Below, one piece after another: positions 59,390-60,842 of a DNA stretch of 60,842 bases; position 1 is the stretch's first letter, and each line of letters starts with the position of its first letter. Origin of the DNA: Acidobacteria bacterium RIFCSPLOWO2_12_FULL_66_21 (GTDB lineage: Bacteria; Acidobacteriota; Vicinamibacteria; Vicinamibacterales; 2-12-FULL-66-21); assembly GCA_001767455.1 (NCBI GenBank), contig MELC01000046.1, positions 1-60,842 on the forward strand, given 5' to 3'. Below the pieces are notes generated by a model. The model did not search any database. It worked only from the letters and a program-made list of their open reading frames with translations, and had not been told where the DNA came from. Both the position numbers and the translations under genes were made by a program.

Positions 59390-60842
59390 TCAGTACCACG
59401 CGAAGTAGGTGACCATGATCAGATGCTGGACTCCGTAACCTAGTTGAAGGGCGTAGAGCGCAAGACCCGACGTTCTCACGAGCGCCGAAGGCGAGCGTGT
59501 GAGCCTCAGCACGAGAATCGGAAGGCTCAAGAGGACCATGGCTGCGCCAGCCCAACCGAAGTTGCCACTGTACATCTGACTGTTGTTCTCCAGCAGGAGA
59601 ATCCGCTGGAGGACTCCGAAGACCAGGCTGAGCATCAGGAAGGACTCCAGCCAGTGGGACTGGATCCAGGCGCGCACTCCAGGAGCACCGGAGCCACGGA
59701 TCTTGCGGATGAACGAAGTCAGGTCGGACAGCAACGCAGGAAGGAAAGCGGCGAACGACAGTCCCAGCACGATCGCCCCGAAGACCCAGGTGTGTTGCAT
59801 GACCCACTCCGGGAACCGCAGGCCTCCCCGCTTCATGAACAGGGCAAACGGGCGGATGATCGGATTCAACGTCCGGGTCTCCGTGTGAAACACCATCCGG
59901 TAGCCTGACCAGATCGCCACCGGAATCGAAAGGACGATGTATCCGGCCAACCGATCCCGGCTGAAGGGATCTCTCAGGAACATGAGAAGCAGACAGGCCG
60001 AGGGCGCGAGCACGGTATAGAGCGCGGGTTTGAAGACGAAGGACCCTGCGATCAAGGCACAGCCGATGGCGAAGCCGGAGTGACCCGCGCGAATCGACCG
60101 GCCGATCAGCACGATCCCACCCAACGCGAACGTCAGCGAAAACAGCTGGGGGAGATTGTGATAGAGAGTCCCGGAGGCGTTGAACAGGCCAGCATATGAG
60201 GACGTCTCAACACTATTGAATGGAAAGTTGATGGGTGCGAAGAAGGCTGCACCCGCAAGGACCAGTACAGTGGCCTTGCGATCCATGTTGAAGACCTCCC
60301 GACAGAGCACCAGGAAGAGGTACAGAAAGGAAAGGTGGAAGACCAGTTCAACCACTTTCGACGTCTTGATGATGTTCTCCGGGAAACCTCCGCGAATCGG
60401 CGCAGACAGGCCGATCATCAGGGCCTGGACCCCGCGATGGGCCTGTATGCCCGAAGGCAGGCCCGACTGGATCATGGGCTCGGTCGTCACGATCAAATGG
60501 ACCGACTTGTCTCCCTGCGGTCCCCAGTTCGGTATTGTCGAGGACGAGGCGCCTCGCTGGAGCCGGTCCCTGATCGTAAAATCATCGCTGTTGTTCCTGA
60601 AGCCGTAGTTCGTAGTCGCGGACAGCAATGTGGCAAGGACCACCGCGAACAACAGGCCAGATCTCTCACCGGCAGAGCCGTTCGGGGCACGCGGACGCAG
60701 CACCAGGCCACAGAGCGCGCTGGGAATCAAAAGAACCGTGGCGACTCGGACCGCGACCTGTGGATTCGACAGGCCGAGAGCCTGAAAGACGGGGCGGTGA
60801 AGCAGTGCAAAGACCACGGATACGAAGACGAGTGTGCCGACG
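59390..60842 (-). CDS. Polytopic membrane protein, 5' end outside window
   Basis: At least 480 residues with about eleven membrane helices. The frame is open to the right edge, so the GTG at 60817 is probably internal to a helix (VGTLVFVSVVFALLHRP). Loops include an acidic region (NNSDDFTIRDRLQRG) and NSVETSSYAGLFNASGTLYH. It has the look of a GT-C or polymerase-like glycan protein, but no family is certain. Confidence 0.6.
   Translation of the reverse strand, partial: VGTLVFVSVVFALLHRPVFQALGLSNPQVAVRVATVLLIPSALCGLVLRPRAPNGSAGERSGLLFAVVLATLLSATTNYGFRNNSDDFTIRDRLQRGASSSTIPNWGPQGDKSVHLIVTTEPMIQSGLPSGIQAHRGVQALMIGLSAPIRGGFPENIIKTSKVVELVFHLSFLYLFLVLCREVFNMDRKATVLVLAGAAFFAPINFPFNSVETSSYAGLFNASGTLYHNLPQLFSLTFALGGIVLIGRSIRAGHSGFAIGCALIAGSFVFKPALYTVLAPSACLLLMFLRDPFSRDRLAGYIVLSIPVAIWSGYRMVFHTETRTLNPIIRPFALFMKRGGLRFPEWVMQHTWVFGAIVLGLSFAAFLPALLSDLTSFIRKIRGSGAPGVRAWIQSHWLESFLMLSLVFGVLQRILLLENNSQMYSGNFGWAGAAMVLLSLPILVLRLTRSPSALVRTSGLALYALQLGYGVQHLIMVTYFAWY

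Noticed and set aside
1-60842. tRNA, rRNA or riboswitch genes
   Set aside because: None was recognised by eye in the intergenic gaps; a covariance-model scan would be needed to exclude small RNAs.

Overview
The window is GC-rich bacterial DNA with very short intergenic gaps and many overlapping start/stop codons. It carries secreted proteins with BACON-like and FG-GAP/VCBS-like repeats, and exopolysaccharide genes of the type found beside XrtA/PEP-CTERM systems. This mixture suggests an Acidobacteriota genome, perhaps Vicinamibacteria. That placement is inference: there is no rRNA or other marker gene here.

Layout. 1-5.2 kb: secreted metalloproteases (M64 and a metzincin-like enzyme) with a C-terminal FG-GAP-like module. 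5.4-6.1 kb: an RHH/PIN toxin-antitoxin (TA) pair. 6.2-11.8 kb: polytopic membrane proteins, a methyltransferase and RfbC. 12-17.4 kb: a 1,829-residue secreted protein ending in the same 12-unit module, followed by a clear terminator. 17.7-26.2 kb: sugar-nucleotide enzymes (epimerase, RfbD, second RfbC), a secreted propeller protein and two related glycosyltransferases. 26.7-36.2 kb: polysaccharide assembly (GT2, deacetylase, methyltransferase, pilin-like protein, initiating sugar-phosphate transferase, SLBB export protein, Wzz-type protein), with a HEPN/MNT pair in the middle. 36.2-44.8 kb: an accessory island of TA modules, TA remnants, gene-end fragments and heptad repeat arrays. 44.8-49.3 kb: a flippase-like membrane protein, a second Wzz-like protein, its broken paralogue and a broken O-antigen ligase. 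49.3-58.7 kb: one tightly overlapping operon that looks like a pathway for an unusual activated sugar. It contains a SIS isomerase, a dehydroquinate-synthase-like sugar phosphate cyclase, two SDRs, Gfo/Idh, a 2-hydroxyacid dehydrogenase, a YhcH/NanQ-like protein and a NeuA-like cytidylyltransferase fused to a cupin. 58.7-60.8 kb: a broken epimerase, a transposase remnant and a partial membrane protein.

Taken together, the window is a surface-polysaccharide locus. Sugar precursors are made by the epimerase, RfbC/RfbD and the 49-58 kb operon; they are assembled by glycosyltransferases on a lipid carrier primed by the WcaJ/EpsE-type enzyme; length control and export fall to the Wzz and SLBB proteins. 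The locus has been rearranged repeatedly. Short copies of gene ends (glycosyltransferase, pilin, sugar transferase, flippase, YdcF-like, smc) lie scattered through it, often beside arrays with a 7-bp period or beside TA genes.

Most promising for follow-up: the 49-58 kb cyclase/cytidylyltransferase operon, the conserved 12-unit C-terminal module, the glycosyltransferase fusion that has lost its DxD motif, and the link between heptad arrays and gene-end duplications. All calls come from reading the sequence; no database search was run.
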